A DNA stretch of 64,000 nucleotides from Serratia fonticola (GTDB taxonomy: Bacteria > Pseudomonadota > Gammaproteobacteria > Enterobacterales > Enterobacteriaceae), in the NCBI RefSeq assembly GCF_006715025.1, contig NZ_VFMK01000001.1, forward strand, positions 5,270,001 to 5,334,000, given 5' to 3'. The notes under the pieces were generated by a model. It saw only the letters and a program-made list of their open reading frames with translations, had not been told where the DNA came from and ran no database searches. A program made the translations under genes and the position numbers. Numbering within the stretch: position 1 is the first letter of the stretch; every line of letters starts with the position of its first letter. Shown here piece by piece: positions 16,812 through 27,015 of this stretch.

Positions 16812-17486
16812 TCAATCCGGCAGCCCCTCAAAGCATTGCTCCCCCAGGCGCAGGTATTTGTTGAAGCCAATAATAAACTTGCGCCGTTGCCCGCGCAGAT
16901 CGGTGCCGTGATAACTCTCCCCCGGCAACAGCTGGAATACTTTGGCGCTGTCGTCTTGCGACTGGCAGCTCGGGTGGATCATCACCCGGAAGTAGGTATT
17001 GCCGGTGTTTTTCAGCACCCCGGCCTGCGGGTCGTAGTGATAAGTGAAGCGCATCTGACGTGGGCGGATCACCAGAATGGTATCCAGCGCCACAATCGGC
17101 GAAACCAGCGGCGTTTGGCGCGCCGTCGGCAACGCCATCACGTTGGCCGGGATCTCTTTGATCACAACGCGGTAATAGCGCTCACGATCGTCCGCCGGGC
17201 CACGGTAGAAGATTTTAAAATACTCCCAACCGCCTGGCTCCAGCATCTTGCGCAACGGCGTATACAGGATTTCCCCCTGCTCCAGCGGCTGAGGCTGTTC
17301 GTCACTCCCCGGCTTATTGATCCGGTAGGCGCTAATCACATACAGATTGGTATTTGGGGTATTGTTGACAAACTGGCGCGAGAAAAACGTGCGGTCACTT
17401 TCCAGCGTAAACACGCTGGAAGTGAGATAAATCGCCTGCGCCGGAAACGCCAGACACAATGCCAACAGCCACCATCCTGCTCTCAT
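16812..17486 (-). CDS. ecpE: common pilus periplasmic chaperone EcpE, copy 1
   Basis: A 224-aa secreted chaperone-like protein (signal MRAGWWLLALCLAFPAQA), the last gene of the first ecp operon. It is expected to assist folding or delivery of subunits in the E. coli common pilus (Mat) alternate chaperone-usher pathway. It starts 8 bp after the ecpD stop. By eye it differs from copy 2 (24726-25400) at 8 of 224 residues, three of them in the last four (GLPD against QAQD). Similarity between the two loci stops at the shared stop codon. Confidence 0.88.
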   Translation of the reverse strand: MRAGWWLLALCLAFPAQAIYLTSSVFTLESDRTFFSRQFVNNTPNTNLYVISAYRINKPGSDEQPQPLEQGEILYTPLRKMLEPGGWEYFKIFYRGPADDRERYYRVVIKEIPANVMALPTARQTPLVSPIVALDTILVIRPRQMRFTYHYDPQAGVLKNTGNTYFRVMIHPSCQSQDDSAKVFQLLPGESYHGTDLRGQRRKFIIGFNKYLRLGEQCFEGLPD

Positions 17487-17494
17487 ACTGTCCC

Positions 17495-19087
17495 CTAATG
17501 AATATCCGCACCGGTCCAGGTCGCCGTAACCCGCACTTCCCCGGTCGCGCTCACTACCCCCATCCAGTCCTGTCCATCCAGGGTAAATGTCGATTCAACC
17601 TCATTCATCGGGAAGGTAAGCAATAAGTCGGTGCGGTAAAACATGCCGTCATTCTGATAAGGGTCCGGCCAGGGGGTCTCCACCCAGCGGGCCGCGTTCA
17701 GGCTGATCGGCTCGTCGTCACAGCTGTTGCGTGAGCGAATGGTTTGCCCACTGTCGTTGGTATAAGCCAGATAGGCCGAGAACGGCACCCGGAACTTGCC
17801 GTCACTGGAAGAAAACACGCAGTACGGCAGGCCATTCTTCTGTTCCATCGGGCCGGAGACCTGGGCGGTGATGGTATCCGCCTGCCGAGGGCCTGATGTG
17901 GTCACGATATAATCAAAGACAATCGGCGCTTCGTTCTTCCCGACTTTTCCCTCGCGTTTCGGGTTAGGGTCCAAATCCTTGGAGATGATGCTGATACCAA
18001 AATCGCGTGGGCGCAGAATGATGGTATTGGACGGTGAAAACTCGTAAAACCCCGACTGCGGTACCGCCGTGTTAGTAAACAAAAAGGTGAATAAATTCTG
18101 GCTATGAGCCAGATCCATACCGCGATCGACCAGGTTCTTCAGGAAGGTCTGCGAGAAGAACACATAAATACCGCCATTGCCCGGTTTTATCAGGCTAGAT
18201 GCCACTGTGGTCGCACTGTAGTTCACCCAACCGCTGGCACCGTCGGCACTCAGGCGAATGGTACTGGCCGCAGGAGTAAAACCCAACGTCGCGGTATCGA
18301 CCTTCAAACTCATCCGCATCGGCGAAAGGGTGCTTCCTTGCATCTGATAAGCCACCAGCTTACAGATAGCACCGCTCAGCGAACCAATGTACCCCACGGT
18401 GCAAAACTGTGAGCCCAACCCCAGCGAAGGGTTGCCGTTGCTGTCGATAAAGATTTCCTGCAGCGCATTGGTCGACTCTAACTTCAAATGGCCTTTTTTG
18501 GTGATAGTAAACTGGTGGCTACCCTTCGTCCCCCCCACCGAAGCACAGGTTTCCCCGGCGGCAGGATCGTAATCCTTACGGGTATAGCAGTAACGGTATT
18601 TGTAAACTTCGACCGCCCCCACAGACACGTTTTTAAAATATTCATACGCCGAATCGGAGAAAACCCCGCGGGCATAGCCTGCTTCCCCCGCATGGGTAGT
18701 CATCTGGACGCGATAAATCCCCTGGCTATCAATATAAGCCGGCTGTAAGTATCCCGTTGACGGGCAGGCAGACGCATTGCGCATACAGCGGTTACCGATA
18801 AAGGGCCGGTCAATGGGGGAATCCTCCAGCCAGACATCGGCAAAGTTATTCAGCGCAATAATGCCCGTGTACCCCATATAACCGAGGCTAAGCTGACTGC
18901 TGGACGCATACCTGGTAAACACGTTGGCACCGCTGAAACGGGGATCGGTACTCTGCGGCGTGATGAAGTGCTCACCATCCACCTGATTCTCGATAAAGAA
19001 ATAACTGTTGCTCACATTGGTTGCCTGGCTGGCAAAAGCGACCAGTAGCAGCAGCGCGGCCAGCCCGCAAAGATTGCGCAGTTTCAT
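17495..19087 (-). CDS. ecpD: common pilus tip adhesin EcpD, copy 1
   Basis: Polymerised tip adhesin of the common pilus. I start it at the ATG at 19087, 11 bp after the ecpC stop and directly before a signal peptide (MKLRNLCGLAALLLLVAFASQA). Upstream in-frame codons lie inside ecpC. The mature part is rich in paired cysteines and beta-strand-like segments. It has 530 aa, against 547 in E. coli EcpD. It is nearly identical to copy 2 at 25409-27001. Confidence 0.88.
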   Translation of the reverse strand: MKLRNLCGLAALLLLVAFASQATNVSNSYFFIENQVDGEHFITPQSTDPRFSGANVFTRYASSSQLSLGYMGYTGIIALNNFADVWLEDSPIDRPFIGNRCMRNASACPSTGYLQPAYIDSQGIYRVQMTTHAGEAGYARGVFSDSAYEYFKNVSVGAVEVYKYRYCYTRKDYDPAAGETCASVGGTKGSHQFTITKKGHLKLESTNALQEIFIDSNGNPSLGLGSQFCTVGYIGSLSGAICKLVAYQMQGSTLSPMRMSLKVDTATLGFTPAASTIRLSADGASGWVNYSATTVASSLIKPGNGGIYVFFSQTFLKNLVDRGMDLAHSQNLFTFLFTNTAVPQSGFYEFSPSNTIILRPRDFGISIISKDLDPNPKREGKVGKNEAPIVFDYIVTTSGPRQADTITAQVSGPMEQKNGLPYCVFSSSDGKFRVPFSAYLAYTNDSGQTIRSRNSCDDEPISLNAARWVETPWPDPYQNDGMFYRTDLLLTFPMNEVESTFTLDGQDWMGVVSATGEVRVTATWTGADIH

Positions 19088-19098
19088 ATCCGATGCCC

Positions 19099-21618
19099 TT
19101 ATCGTTGTGCCAGAACGGTCTGTGGTGTACAAACCACGTCGCCGACCCACTTCACGCCCCTGGCCTGGTTCAGATCCAGATCCACTTCGCAAATACCGTG
19201 ATCTTCTGTGGTCAACGACACGCTCGGGAAGCGCTTATCGACATCCATTGAGAAATCCCCGTTCGCATCCGTGGTGGTTTTGCCAATGTGGTTACGTACC
19301 GCCGCATTCGCAATCGCCTGGCCATTGCCGGTGGTCATGCGGCCAAACACCGTCACCAGCTGTTTTACTTCCGGTTGGTAAACGGCAACGTTGCCCGGAT
19401 ACAGCGTGACGTTACTGGTGCGCCCTTTTACGATATCGAAGCTGTCCATCGTGCTCTTGTCGTTCATCAGTTCAACTTTGTAGCTCGCGTACGGCGGCAG
19501 CGGGATGAAGTTACTTGCACCGGTCAGGCGATAGCTACGGCCGTTCACCTGGGCGGAGAGCGTCGCATCATCGATAATGTCGGTTTTGATAATCACGCCA
19601 GACTTTTCCTGAATACCGCTGGCGGCCAGGCTCTTATCGCTGTAGGCCACTGCCCCCCGGGCGGTCAGGTTGCCGTTGAGCCGGCTGTTGTCGGGCCGTG
19701 AGAGTGAAAACATCCCTGAACTGTACTTGGTATCAAACGCCGCATAACTGGAGGCGGAATAATCGCTTTCACCGTTGTGCTTATCCTTCACCAACTTCGC
19801 CAGATTGAAGCCTGCAGAGGAGATGGCGGAATCATCAAAGTTTTTGTTCGCCGCCACATTGGCGCGCACGTTGCCATTGTTTGAAGAGACGCCGGTGCTT
19901 AGCCAGGTCGCCAACGGCAACGAGAAGTCCAGTGAGATATAGCGCTGACTGGTGTTGCCCGCCTGATAGTCATACCGGTAGCGCTGCATCCCCGCCCGCA
20001 GGTTCACCGAGCCATGACGCCCAGAGAACAGCGCCGTCGAATATTCCAGATTGTTCGAGGTGCTGCGATCGCGTTTATCCACCGTGTGGCTCAGCATAAT
20101 TTGCCCGCCCCGTTCCACGAACCGATTCAGGTTCAGCGTCCCCCCATAGGCAACGCTGTCCGATTCATAAATCGGCAGACTATCCCCGATATGGCTTTTC
20201 TCGCGGTTGGCCCAGATGGAACCAAAACCTTCAGGTAACGCGGCGCTGATGCTGAAAATATTACGGTTGCGCCCCCCCTGCGAGCGCAGCCCTTGCCAGC
20301 CCAGATTGCCGTATTGGCCCACGCTTAGATTGGCCGAGGTTTCATTCACTACGTTCTTTTCAAAGGTATAAAGAGACGTTTGCACCGTCAGCCCCAGTAC
20401 TGCCGGAGCCGACGCCGCCTTGAAGATTTCCGGTATCGAGAAGGCGCCAGACCCGCCAACCAGATAAGTTTGGTTAGGTTCATCAGTGGCGCGATTACGG
20501 CGGTTGTCGTAGTCCACATAGCCGCCATACAGCTGCCAGTTCAGTTCCTTCACCTCGGCGTTATTACTGGCGAACGCCTTGTTGATGGTCTGGCGCATGC
20601 GTGAATTGACTTTGCCATCAATCACTACCTCGACATCAACATCATAAATCCCAAACGGCAGGCGGCTGGTATCCACCTCAAAGCTGCCCATCGGGAAGTT
20701 CTGAATGTTCAGCAGACGCCCCTGGCGATAGATATGCACCTCACCCGCGCTGGGTAAAAAGACGACAATCGGCGTCAGGGAATATTGGTTATTACGGATG
20801 TTGGTCGAGGACTTGTTCCCGTACGTCACGCCATACACCTTGCTGGAGTTCAGTGCCGACAGGCTGCCTAGGGATTGCAGGTTCCAGGTATCCAACAACC
20901 CCAACGCCAAACGGTGCCCTCCTCTATCCCGCTCATACATGGCCCGATAAAGCTGGGTATCCTGCTGCGAATCGCCAATACCGTAGAAAGAACCATTGAT
21001 ATTGAAATGGTGCTCCGCCATGCCAAAGGTATTATCCAGATTCAAATAGCTGCTTGAGGCGTTATTACCCTTTTTAACCTCCGCGTGATACACGCCCAGA
21101 TCGTAATTCAGCACCGAACTGAAATGCGCAACCGAAGACGCCTCCAGAACACTCTGCCGTGGCATAAGGGCTGGAGACAGGCTATTTTCACTCACGTCCA
21201 AGGTCAGGACAAAAGAGCGGAGATTCAGATTCAATTCGGCATCGGGCGACAACACAATACGGGTATTCTGACTAAACAGCTGGTCCTTCAGGCTGCTGAT
21301 TAACGCCTGCGTATTCTCGGCAAGCTTGGCACCCTGCGGGTTATCTACCAACGTAATGTCTTTAATCATCAGGCCGTCTTTTTCCAGCACCACCAGCGCG
21401 TCTGCGACCTTTTGTTTTTCTTGTTGATCGCCGCCTTTGTAGCGCAGAAATACCGGAATAGTCATGCCTTCCGCCAGAGCCTGACCAAATACACCGGGGA
21501 TAAGATAATTTCCTAAACGAACATCCTTTATGTTTCTTGCATTAGTTTCCATAGACGCCATGGCTGCTGTCATGCACAGCACGGCCAGCCGTATCCTGAG
21601 GGTGAAATTATTACTCAT
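19099..21618 (-). CDS. ecpC: common pilus outer-membrane usher EcpC, copy 1
   Basis: An 839-aa outer-membrane usher that receives chaperone-bound subunits and assembles the pilus; E. coli EcpC has 841 aa. The ATG at 21618 is preceded by GGGGAAG. A signal segment (LAVLCMTAAMASMETNA) is followed by an N-terminal domain, a long beta-barrel region with aromatic-terminated strands, and a C-terminal Ig-like part (GNGQAIANAAVRNHIGKTTTDANGDFSMDV). It is the third structural gene of the first ecp operon. Confidence 0.9.
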   Translation of the reverse strand: MSNNFTLRIRLAVLCMTAAMASMETNARNIKDVRLGNYLIPGVFGQALAEGMTIPVFLRYKGGDQQEKQKVADALVVLEKDGLMIKDITLVDNPQGAKLAENTQALISSLKDQLFSQNTRIVLSPDAELNLNLRSFVLTLDVSENSLSPALMPRQSVLEASSVAHFSSVLNYDLGVYHAEVKKGNNASSSYLNLDNTFGMAEHHFNINGSFYGIGDSQQDTQLYRAMYERDRGGHRLALGLLDTWNLQSLGSLSALNSSKVYGVTYGNKSSTNIRNNQYSLTPIVVFLPSAGEVHIYRQGRLLNIQNFPMGSFEVDTSRLPFGIYDVDVEVVIDGKVNSRMRQTINKAFASNNAEVKELNWQLYGGYVDYDNRRNRATDEPNQTYLVGGSGAFSIPEIFKAASAPAVLGLTVQTSLYTFEKNVVNETSANLSVGQYGNLGWQGLRSQGGRNRNIFSISAALPEGFGSIWANREKSHIGDSLPIYESDSVAYGGTLNLNRFVERGGQIMLSHTVDKRDRSTSNNLEYSTALFSGRHGSVNLRAGMQRYRYDYQAGNTSQRYISLDFSLPLATWLSTGVSSNNGNVRANVAANKNFDDSAISSAGFNLAKLVKDKHNGESDYSASSYAAFDTKYSSGMFSLSRPDNSRLNGNLTARGAVAYSDKSLAASGIQEKSGVIIKTDIIDDATLSAQVNGRSYRLTGASNFIPLPPYASYKVELMNDKSTMDSFDIVKGRTSNVTLYPGNVAVYQPEVKQLVTVFGRMTTGNGQAIANAAVRNHIGKTTTDANGDFSMDVDKRFPSVSLTTEDHGICEVDLDLNQARGVKWVGDVVCTPQTVLAQR

Positions 21619-21696
21619 CGGCTTCCCCAAACAACATCCTTATCAAAGTGCGAATGCTAATAACAGGCGCACTCACTACCGACAGGCATAAAGAGG

Positions 21697-22380
21697 TTAT
21701 TTCACGGTGATGTACTTTTCGTTATGCCAAATACCAATGCTGCGCCTTGGATTGTTGAGATCAATAACTTTCAAATGCACACCCAGCCCCGGCATAACGT
21801 AATAACGCTCGCGGCAGCTTTTATTTTCATCCCCACTGGGCTGCGGTTTTCGGCATGGGCCAAAAGCGACAACGCGGAAAGAACTGTTGCCGGTGTTATA
21901 GACCACGCCATCCCGGTATTGATAATTAAAATTATCCTGCCGCGGCGTGACCACCAGAATTGTTTTTATCGTGGCCGAGGTCGTGGCCGAAGCCGCTTTA
22001 CGCGTTGTCGACAATCCTTCTTCCACCACAGGATTATCATGCCAACTCAAACGATAATAACGTTCCTGATTATCTTTTGGGCCCGCATAAAAAATCTGGA
22101 ACACATCTTTACCATTGCCGGGTAAAATCAGGTTAGATGGCGTAGCCATTATTTCCTGTTTACTCGCCATGGGGATCACTTGCCCCCCTTCCATTGGCGA
22201 GGAAATACGTTCTACCGTCAGGCTGACCATCCGGGCATCATCCACGGTATTGATCACCTCTTTGGCGATCACACTCTGGTCTGATGCAATAATCGAGGTA
22301 ATCGACCCCACGTTAATGGCATTGGCGTGAGTACAGGTAAACAGTGCAAAGCACAGCGAGATGCTAATCCATTTTTCCAT
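21697..22380 (-). CDS. ecpB: common pilus chaperone EcpB, copy 1
   Basis: A 227-aa periplasmic chaperone with a signal peptide ending HANA, a VERISSPMEGG strand, the RYYRL motif seen in this alternate chaperone group, and VTPRQDNFNYQY. It pairs with the pilin EcpA and usher EcpC. It differs from copy 2 (29615-30298) at many positions, clearly more than the distal genes ecpC-E do. Confidence 0.88.
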   Translation of the reverse strand: MEKWISISLCFALFTCTHANAINVGSITSIIASDQSVIAKEVINTVDDARMVSLTVERISSPMEGGQVIPMASKQEIMATPSNLILPGNGKDVFQIFYAGPKDNQERYYRLSWHDNPVVEEGLSTTRKAASATTSATIKTILVVTPRQDNFNYQYRDGVVYNTGNSSFRVVAFGPCRKPQPSGDENKSCRERYYVMPGLGVHLKVIDLNNPRRSIGIWHNEKYITVK

Positions 22381-22438
22381 TGTGCCTCTCCCAGGCCCGG
22401 AGAGAGATCTCCAGGCCTGTTAGGTATGATGATCAAAC

Positions 22439-23044
22439 TCACTCCGTGAGTGACTCAGTGAACGTGCCGGTCCAGGTAGCAGCGAACTCAACGTTTACGT
22501 TGCCATCCCAGTAGCCATCGGTCAGTTCTTTAAACGCCACCTCAGCACCCGCCAAGGTTGCCTTGGCAATGTTAAAGGCGAACACGCCCCGGGTACTGGT
22601 GCGATCGGAACCGGCATAAGCGCTTTCCTGAGCAAACGCATCCAGCCCCGCGCTCACCCCCTCTATGGTGTCGACCAGCACAGTGTCGTTGTTGCTAGAC
22701 AGTTCGGTACCGTTCCACTTCACGGCCACCGTCAGCTCGGAATCATCGTTGGCACGGCTCAGGGTATTAGAAATAACTTTAGAGGTCAGTTTAAAATCAC
22801 GGGCGCCTGACTGGCCGGCAATGGTGATATCAAATGCGCCGTCCTGGGCACTGAAACGCTCCAGACCTTCAGCATAATTAAAGGTCAGTGATTTCAGTGG
22901 CGTCACGGCTAGCATGCTGTTGGTATCTTTAACGGCTCTTGCATCCCAAGAAGCCATTGCATTCGCCGTACGCGTTTCTGCATTCGCCAGAGTCGTTGTT
23001 CCTATCGCTGAAGCGGCAATCAATGCTAGAGTTAACTTCTTCAT
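22439..23044 (-). CDS. ecpA: common pilus major subunit EcpA, copy 1
   Basis: A 201-aa major pilin (E. coli EcpA 195 aa) with a signal peptide cleaved after LANA, followed by TRTANAMASWDARAVKDTNSM and the family's conserved LTFNYAEGLERF and DGYWDGNVNVEF(A)ATW ending. By eye about 34 of the first 195 residues differ from copy 2, mostly in the 95-160 segment that should be surface-exposed. The two operons may therefore make antigenically different pili. Confidence 0.92.
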   Translation of the reverse strand: MKKLTLALIAASAIGTTTLANAETRTANAMASWDARAVKDTNSMLAVTPLKSLTFNYAEGLERFSAQDGAFDITIAGQSGARDFKLTSKVISNTLSRANDDSELTVAVKWNGTELSSNNDTVLVDTIEGVSAGLDAFAQESAYAGSDRTSTRGVFAFNIAKATLAGAEVAFKELTDGYWDGNVNVEFAATWTGTFTESLTE

Positions 23045-23123
23045 ATGTATTCATCCTTTATGTCAATCAATTAAATTCCCACAGGTATTCCCTGGTGTTG
23101 CATAAAATGCGCCGCAAAGACGC

Positions 23124-23146
23124 ATTCGAAATAAATGATTTCGAAT
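23124..23146 (-). promoter_or_regulatory. intercistronic inverted repeat between ecpR and ecpA, copy 1
   Basis: ATTCGAAAT, 5-nt centre, ATTTCGAAT. It lies about 80 nt before the ecpA start and 100 nt after ecpR, so it would form a hairpin in the ecpRABCDE transcript or serve as a DNA operator. The second operon has the equivalent at 31046-31068 with changed but still perfectly pairing arms. Confidence 0.6.
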
Positions 23147-23249
23147 AAGTCTTCCATGACTCGATAAATGAGATGTTTAACTCAGCTTTTGTTATGCATT
23201 GATGACAACTTAATAGCGATACGACTTTATTGATGGTGAAAAATTTGTG

Positions 23250-23828
23250 TTATCTGACCTCCTTCACGGTATACATGAAAATGTGATTCATCTTGGTCAA
23301 CCCCATTTTTTCCAGCAGGCTTTGACGCATGGAGTAAACCGTTTTAGGACTAAGCTGTAGCCTGTCGGCAATACCTCGCACACTCACACCACGAGCTAAA
23401 GTACGCAACAAGCATATTTCGCGCGAGGAGAAACATTCCTGCGATACTGACGATACTCTTAGCCCAGAAATGACATACTCTATCTGGATAAAAAAATCCT
23501 CAGAGGCCCCAGTAACATGGATCACTGAGTCAATCTGGTGAAACGTTTCTTTATAATAATTAGCCAGTGGCAGCAGATAACTATCGGTTATTAATACGAT
23601 GCGACTATAAAGAGAACACACCAACCAATCTTGTTCAAGAAAGAAGAGCAAATTTGACAGTTGAAAGTCAATAAATACAACCCCCAACTGTTCCGGACGT
23701 GTATTTATTGAGTTGCAATAACCCAAAACACCTTCATGAAAATATCGATTAGTACTGGGCCAGGCTACGGACTTTTCAAGCGAATCATTACCTTCGGGCA
23801 TACGCACATTGTTCAACATCTGTAACAT
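23250..23828 (-). CDS. ecpR: LuxR-type regulator EcpR, copy 1
   Basis: A 192-aa transcription factor with a C-terminal LuxR/FixJ-type helix-turn-helix (FSSREICLLRTLARGVSVRGIADRLQLSPKTVYSMRQSLLEKMGL, about residues 133-177). In E. coli EcpR (MatA) activates its own operon and represses motility genes. Its start (AAAGGA, then ATG TTA CAG ATG) is the same in both copies. It is strongly diverged from copy 2 in the N-terminal half, so the two regulators may respond differently. Confidence 0.88.
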   Translation of the reverse strand: MLQMLNNVRMPEGNDSLEKSVAWPSTNRYFHEGVLGYCNSINTRPEQLGVVFIDFQLSNLLFFLEQDWLVCSLYSRIVLITDSYLLPLANYYKETFHQIDSVIHVTGASEDFFIQIEYVISGLRVSSVSQECFSSREICLLRTLARGVSVRGIADRLQLSPKTVYSMRQSLLEKMGLTKMNHIFMYTVKEVR

Positions 23829-24725
23829 ACAGATTCCTTTCTTATTTAATAAACATTAACTCCACCACAAAGAATAATATACAGACCAGTTTTATTTGCA
23901 GACTGGATTCAATTTAGATTGGTTTAATTTTTAAATTAGTGCGGCAATACTAGCGAGCAATTATCACCATTCAAAATTGGTTGTAACGATAGATTAGCAA
24001 AGATTTGATAGTTTATTTCTATTAAAATGTTATTTTTAATGCTTCGTTCGCTATAAAAAATAACACTGCAATCGTGTTTAATGGTTTAAAAATCCCTCCC
24101 ATCACGATAGGAACAATATCTTCATATTTAAACAAAAGTATAATGAATTATGCCAGCATAAAGACAAATCAACGGACGCCTCTCGAGATAACATCATGAT
24201 CAAAACTTAAATAAGGAAAATTCTTAATTTTAATGAGTTAAAACCCCTCCCTACCTTTCAGCCAGTATGTTTCCTGATCAACTCCTTTTTAACCAAAAAA
24301 GAAACAATTAATTAACAAAAAACCAACAAAAAACACGAATTTCCGAACCCTAAAAAAGTCTTTTTTTGTGATTTGGATCAACTTATATCAGATAAAGCTG
24401 ATTTTCTCGGCATCATGCATCGTCGGGAACGTTTTCATCATCACACCTGAGGCCTGAATGCCCCACAAGAAGCCATTTCCACTGTTATCAGAGTGTTGGT
24501 GTTGTGAATAGAGGCCAATCATGCCCGGTAATGGCAACGCTATTGATGATATGCCAGCCCAAGTTGCGCAACGATCTCAGCCTGGTTTATAGAGAAGGGA
24601 AACGGATTGGACACACTGATGAAAGGAGACAAGCAGCCCTGCCGGTAACATTAGTGTAACAGTGGGCGCATTTACCACAATGCACTATGTGAGAATTTTA
24701 GGATAAGGAGGGCAACAATGCCCCC
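23829..24725. promoter_or_regulatory. promoter region of ecp operon 1 and spacer between the two operons
   Basis: An 897-bp AT-rich, gene-free stretch. The first ~250 bp upstream of ecpR share scattered motifs with the region upstream of ecpR copy 2 (ATTCAAAATTGGT, TAACGAT), including an inverted repeat TGTTATTTTT / AAAAATAACA at 24028-24037 and 24056-24065. The distal half has A- and T-tracts of the kind favoured by H-NS. A stem GAGGGC / GCCCCCTC lies near 24708-24726 just after ecpE copy 2. Confidence 0.5.
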
Positions 24726-25400
24726 TCAATCCTGAGCCTGTTCGAAACATTGCTCCCCCAGGCGCAGATATTTGTTGAAACCAATAATAAACTTGCGCTG
24801 CTGCCCGCGCAGATCTGCGCCGTGATAACTCTCCCCCGGCAACAGTTGAAATACTTTGGCGCTGTCGTCTTGTGACTGGCAATTCGGGTGGATCATCACC
24901 CGGAAGTAGGTATTGCCGGTGTTTTTCAGCACCCCGGCCTGCGGATCGTAGTGATAAGTGAAGCGCATCTGACGTGGGCGGATCACCAGAATGGTATCCA
25001 GCGCCACAATTGGCGAAACCAGCGGTGTTTTGCGCGCCGTCGGCAACGCCATCACGTTGGCCGGGATCTCTTTGATCACAATACGGTAATAACGCTCACG
25101 ATCGTCCGCCGGGCCACGGTAGAAGATTTTAAAATACTCCCAACCGCCTGGCTCCAGCATCTTGCGCAACGGCGTATACAGGATTTCCCCCTGTTCCAGC
25201 GGCTGAGGCTGTTCGTCACTCCCCGGCTTATTGATCCGGTAGGCGCTAATCACATACAGATTGGTATTTGGAGTATTATTGACAAACTGGCGCGAGAAAA
25301 ACGTGCGGTCACTTTCCAGCGTAAACACGCTGGAAGTGAGATAAATCGCCTGTGCCGGAAACGCCAGACACAACGCCAACAGCCACCATCCTGCTCTCAT
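24726..25400 (-). CDS. ecpE: common pilus periplasmic chaperone EcpE, copy 2
   Basis: Second copy of the 224-aa terminal gene. The first half is identical in protein to copy 1, and the eight differences are all in the second half, with the last four residues QAQD. It has the same signal peptide and the same 8-bp gap to ecpD. Such high identity against the diverged 5' genes suggests recent gene conversion or partial homogenisation. Confidence 0.88.
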   Translation of the reverse strand: MRAGWWLLALCLAFPAQAIYLTSSVFTLESDRTFFSRQFVNNTPNTNLYVISAYRINKPGSDEQPQPLEQGEILYTPLRKMLEPGGWEYFKIFYRGPADDRERYYRIVIKEIPANVMALPTARKTPLVSPIVALDTILVIRPRQMRFTYHYDPQAGVLKNTGNTYFRVMIHPNCQSQDDSAKVFQLLPGESYHGADLRGQQRKFIIGFNKYLRLGEQCFEQAQD

Positions 25401-25408
25401 ACTGTCCC

Positions 25409-27001
25409 CTAATGAATATCCGCACCGGTCCAGGTCGCCGTAACCCGCACCTCACCGGTCGCGCTCACTACCCCCATCCAGTCCCGTCCGTCGACAGTCC
25501 ACATCGAATTACCCTCATTCATCGGGAAAGTAAGCGATAAGTCGGTGCGGTAAAACGAGCCGTCATTCTGATAGGGGTCCGGCCAGGGGGACTCCACCCA
25601 ACGGGCGGTGTTCAGGCTGATCGGCACGTCGTCACAGCTGTTGCGTGAGCGAATGGTTTGCCCGCTGTCGTTGGTATAAGCCAGATAGGCCGAGAACGGC
25701 ACCCGGATCTTGCCATCGCTGGAAGAGAATATGCAGTATGGCAGGTTGCCCTTCTGTTCCATTGGTCCGGAAACCTGAGCGGTGATCGCATCAGCCTGCC
25801 GAGGACCGGACGTGGTCACGATATAATCAAAAACGATCGGTTCTTCGTTTCCCCCGACCCTTCCCTCACGTTTCGGGTTGGGATCCAGATCCTTGGAGAT
25901 GATGCTGATACCAAAATCGCGTGGGCGCAAAATGATGGTATTGGACGGTGAAAACTCGTAAAACCCCGACTGCGGTGCCACCGTGCTGGTAAACAGAAAG
26001 GTGAAGAAATCCTGGCTATGGGTCAGATCTACGCCGCGATCGATCAGGTTCTTCAGGAAAGTTTGCGAGAAGAACACATAAATACCGCCATTGCCCGGTT
26101 TTATCAGGTTAGACGCCACAGTGGTCGCACTGTAGTTCACCCAACCGCTGGCACCGTCGGCACTCAGGCGAATGGTACTGGCCGCCGGGGTAAAGCCCAA
26201 CGCGGTGGTATCGACCTTCAAACTCATCCGCATCGGCGAAAGGGTGCTTCCTTGCATCTGATAAGCCACCAGCTTGCAGATAGCACCGCTCAGCGAACCA
26301 ATATACCCCACGGTGCAAAACTGTGAGCCCAACCCCAGCGAGGGGTTGCCGTTGCTGTCGATAAAGATCTCTTGCAGTGCGTTAGTTGACTCCAGACGCA
26401 AACTGCCCGCCTTGGTGATAGTAAACTGGTGGCTACCCTGCGTTCCCCCCACCGAAGTACAGGTTTGCCCGGCGGTAGGATCATAATCCACACGGGTATA
26501 ACAATAACGGTATTTGTAAACTTCGACCGCCCCCACAGACACGTTTTTAAAGTACTCATACGCCGAATCGGAGAAAACCCCGCGGGCATAGCCTGCTTCC
26601 CCCGCATGGGTAGTCATCTGGACGCGATAAATCCCCTGGCTATCAACATAAGCCGGCTGTAGGTATCCCGTTGACGGGCAGGCAGACGCATTGCGCATGC
26701 AGCGGTTACCGATAAAAGGCCGGTCAATCGGGGAATCCTCCAGCCAGATATCGGCAAAGTTATTCAACGAAATAATGCCCGTGTACCCCATATAACCGAG
26801 GCTAAGCTGACTGCTGGACGCATATTTGGTAAATACGTTGGCACCGCTGAAACGGGGATCGGTACTCTGCGGCGTGATGAAGTACTCGCCATCCACCTGA
26901 TTCTCGATAAAGAAATAGCTGTTGCTCACATTGGCCGCCTGGCTGGCAAAAGACGCCAGCACCAGCAGCGCGGCCAACCCGCAAAGATCGCGTTGTTTCA
27001 T
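25409..27001 (-). CDS. ecpD: common pilus tip adhesin EcpD, copy 2
   Basis: A 530-aa adhesin starting at the ATG at 27001 (MKQRDLCGLAALLVLASFASQA), 14 bp after the ecpC stop. It is nearly identical to copy 1. Visible differences are concentrated at the signal peptide and a few surface-like segments such as TVDGRDWMG against TLDGQDWMG near the C-terminus. Confidence 0.88.
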   Translation of the reverse strand: MKQRDLCGLAALLVLASFASQAANVSNSYFFIENQVDGEYFITPQSTDPRFSGANVFTKYASSSQLSLGYMGYTGIISLNNFADIWLEDSPIDRPFIGNRCMRNASACPSTGYLQPAYVDSQGIYRVQMTTHAGEAGYARGVFSDSAYEYFKNVSVGAVEVYKYRYCYTRVDYDPTAGQTCTSVGGTQGSHQFTITKAGSLRLESTNALQEIFIDSNGNPSLGLGSQFCTVGYIGSLSGAICKLVAYQMQGSTLSPMRMSLKVDTTALGFTPAASTIRLSADGASGWVNYSATTVASNLIKPGNGGIYVFFSQTFLKNLIDRGVDLTHSQDFFTFLFTSTVAPQSGFYEFSPSNTIILRPRDFGISIISKDLDPNPKREGRVGGNEEPIVFDYIVTTSGPRQADAITAQVSGPMEQKGNLPYCIFSSSDGKIRVPFSAYLAYTNDSGQTIRSRNSCDDVPISLNTARWVESPWPDPYQNDGSFYRTDLSLTFPMNEGNSMWTVDGRDWMGVVSATGEVRVTATWTGADIH

Positions 27002-27015
27002 ATCACACTCTGTCC

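Noticed and set aside
17495..19192. N-terminally longer versions of EcpD (here and at 25409-27109)
   Set aside because: The extra residues are an out-of-frame reading of the 3' end of ecpC; the signal peptide defines starts at 19087 and 27001.
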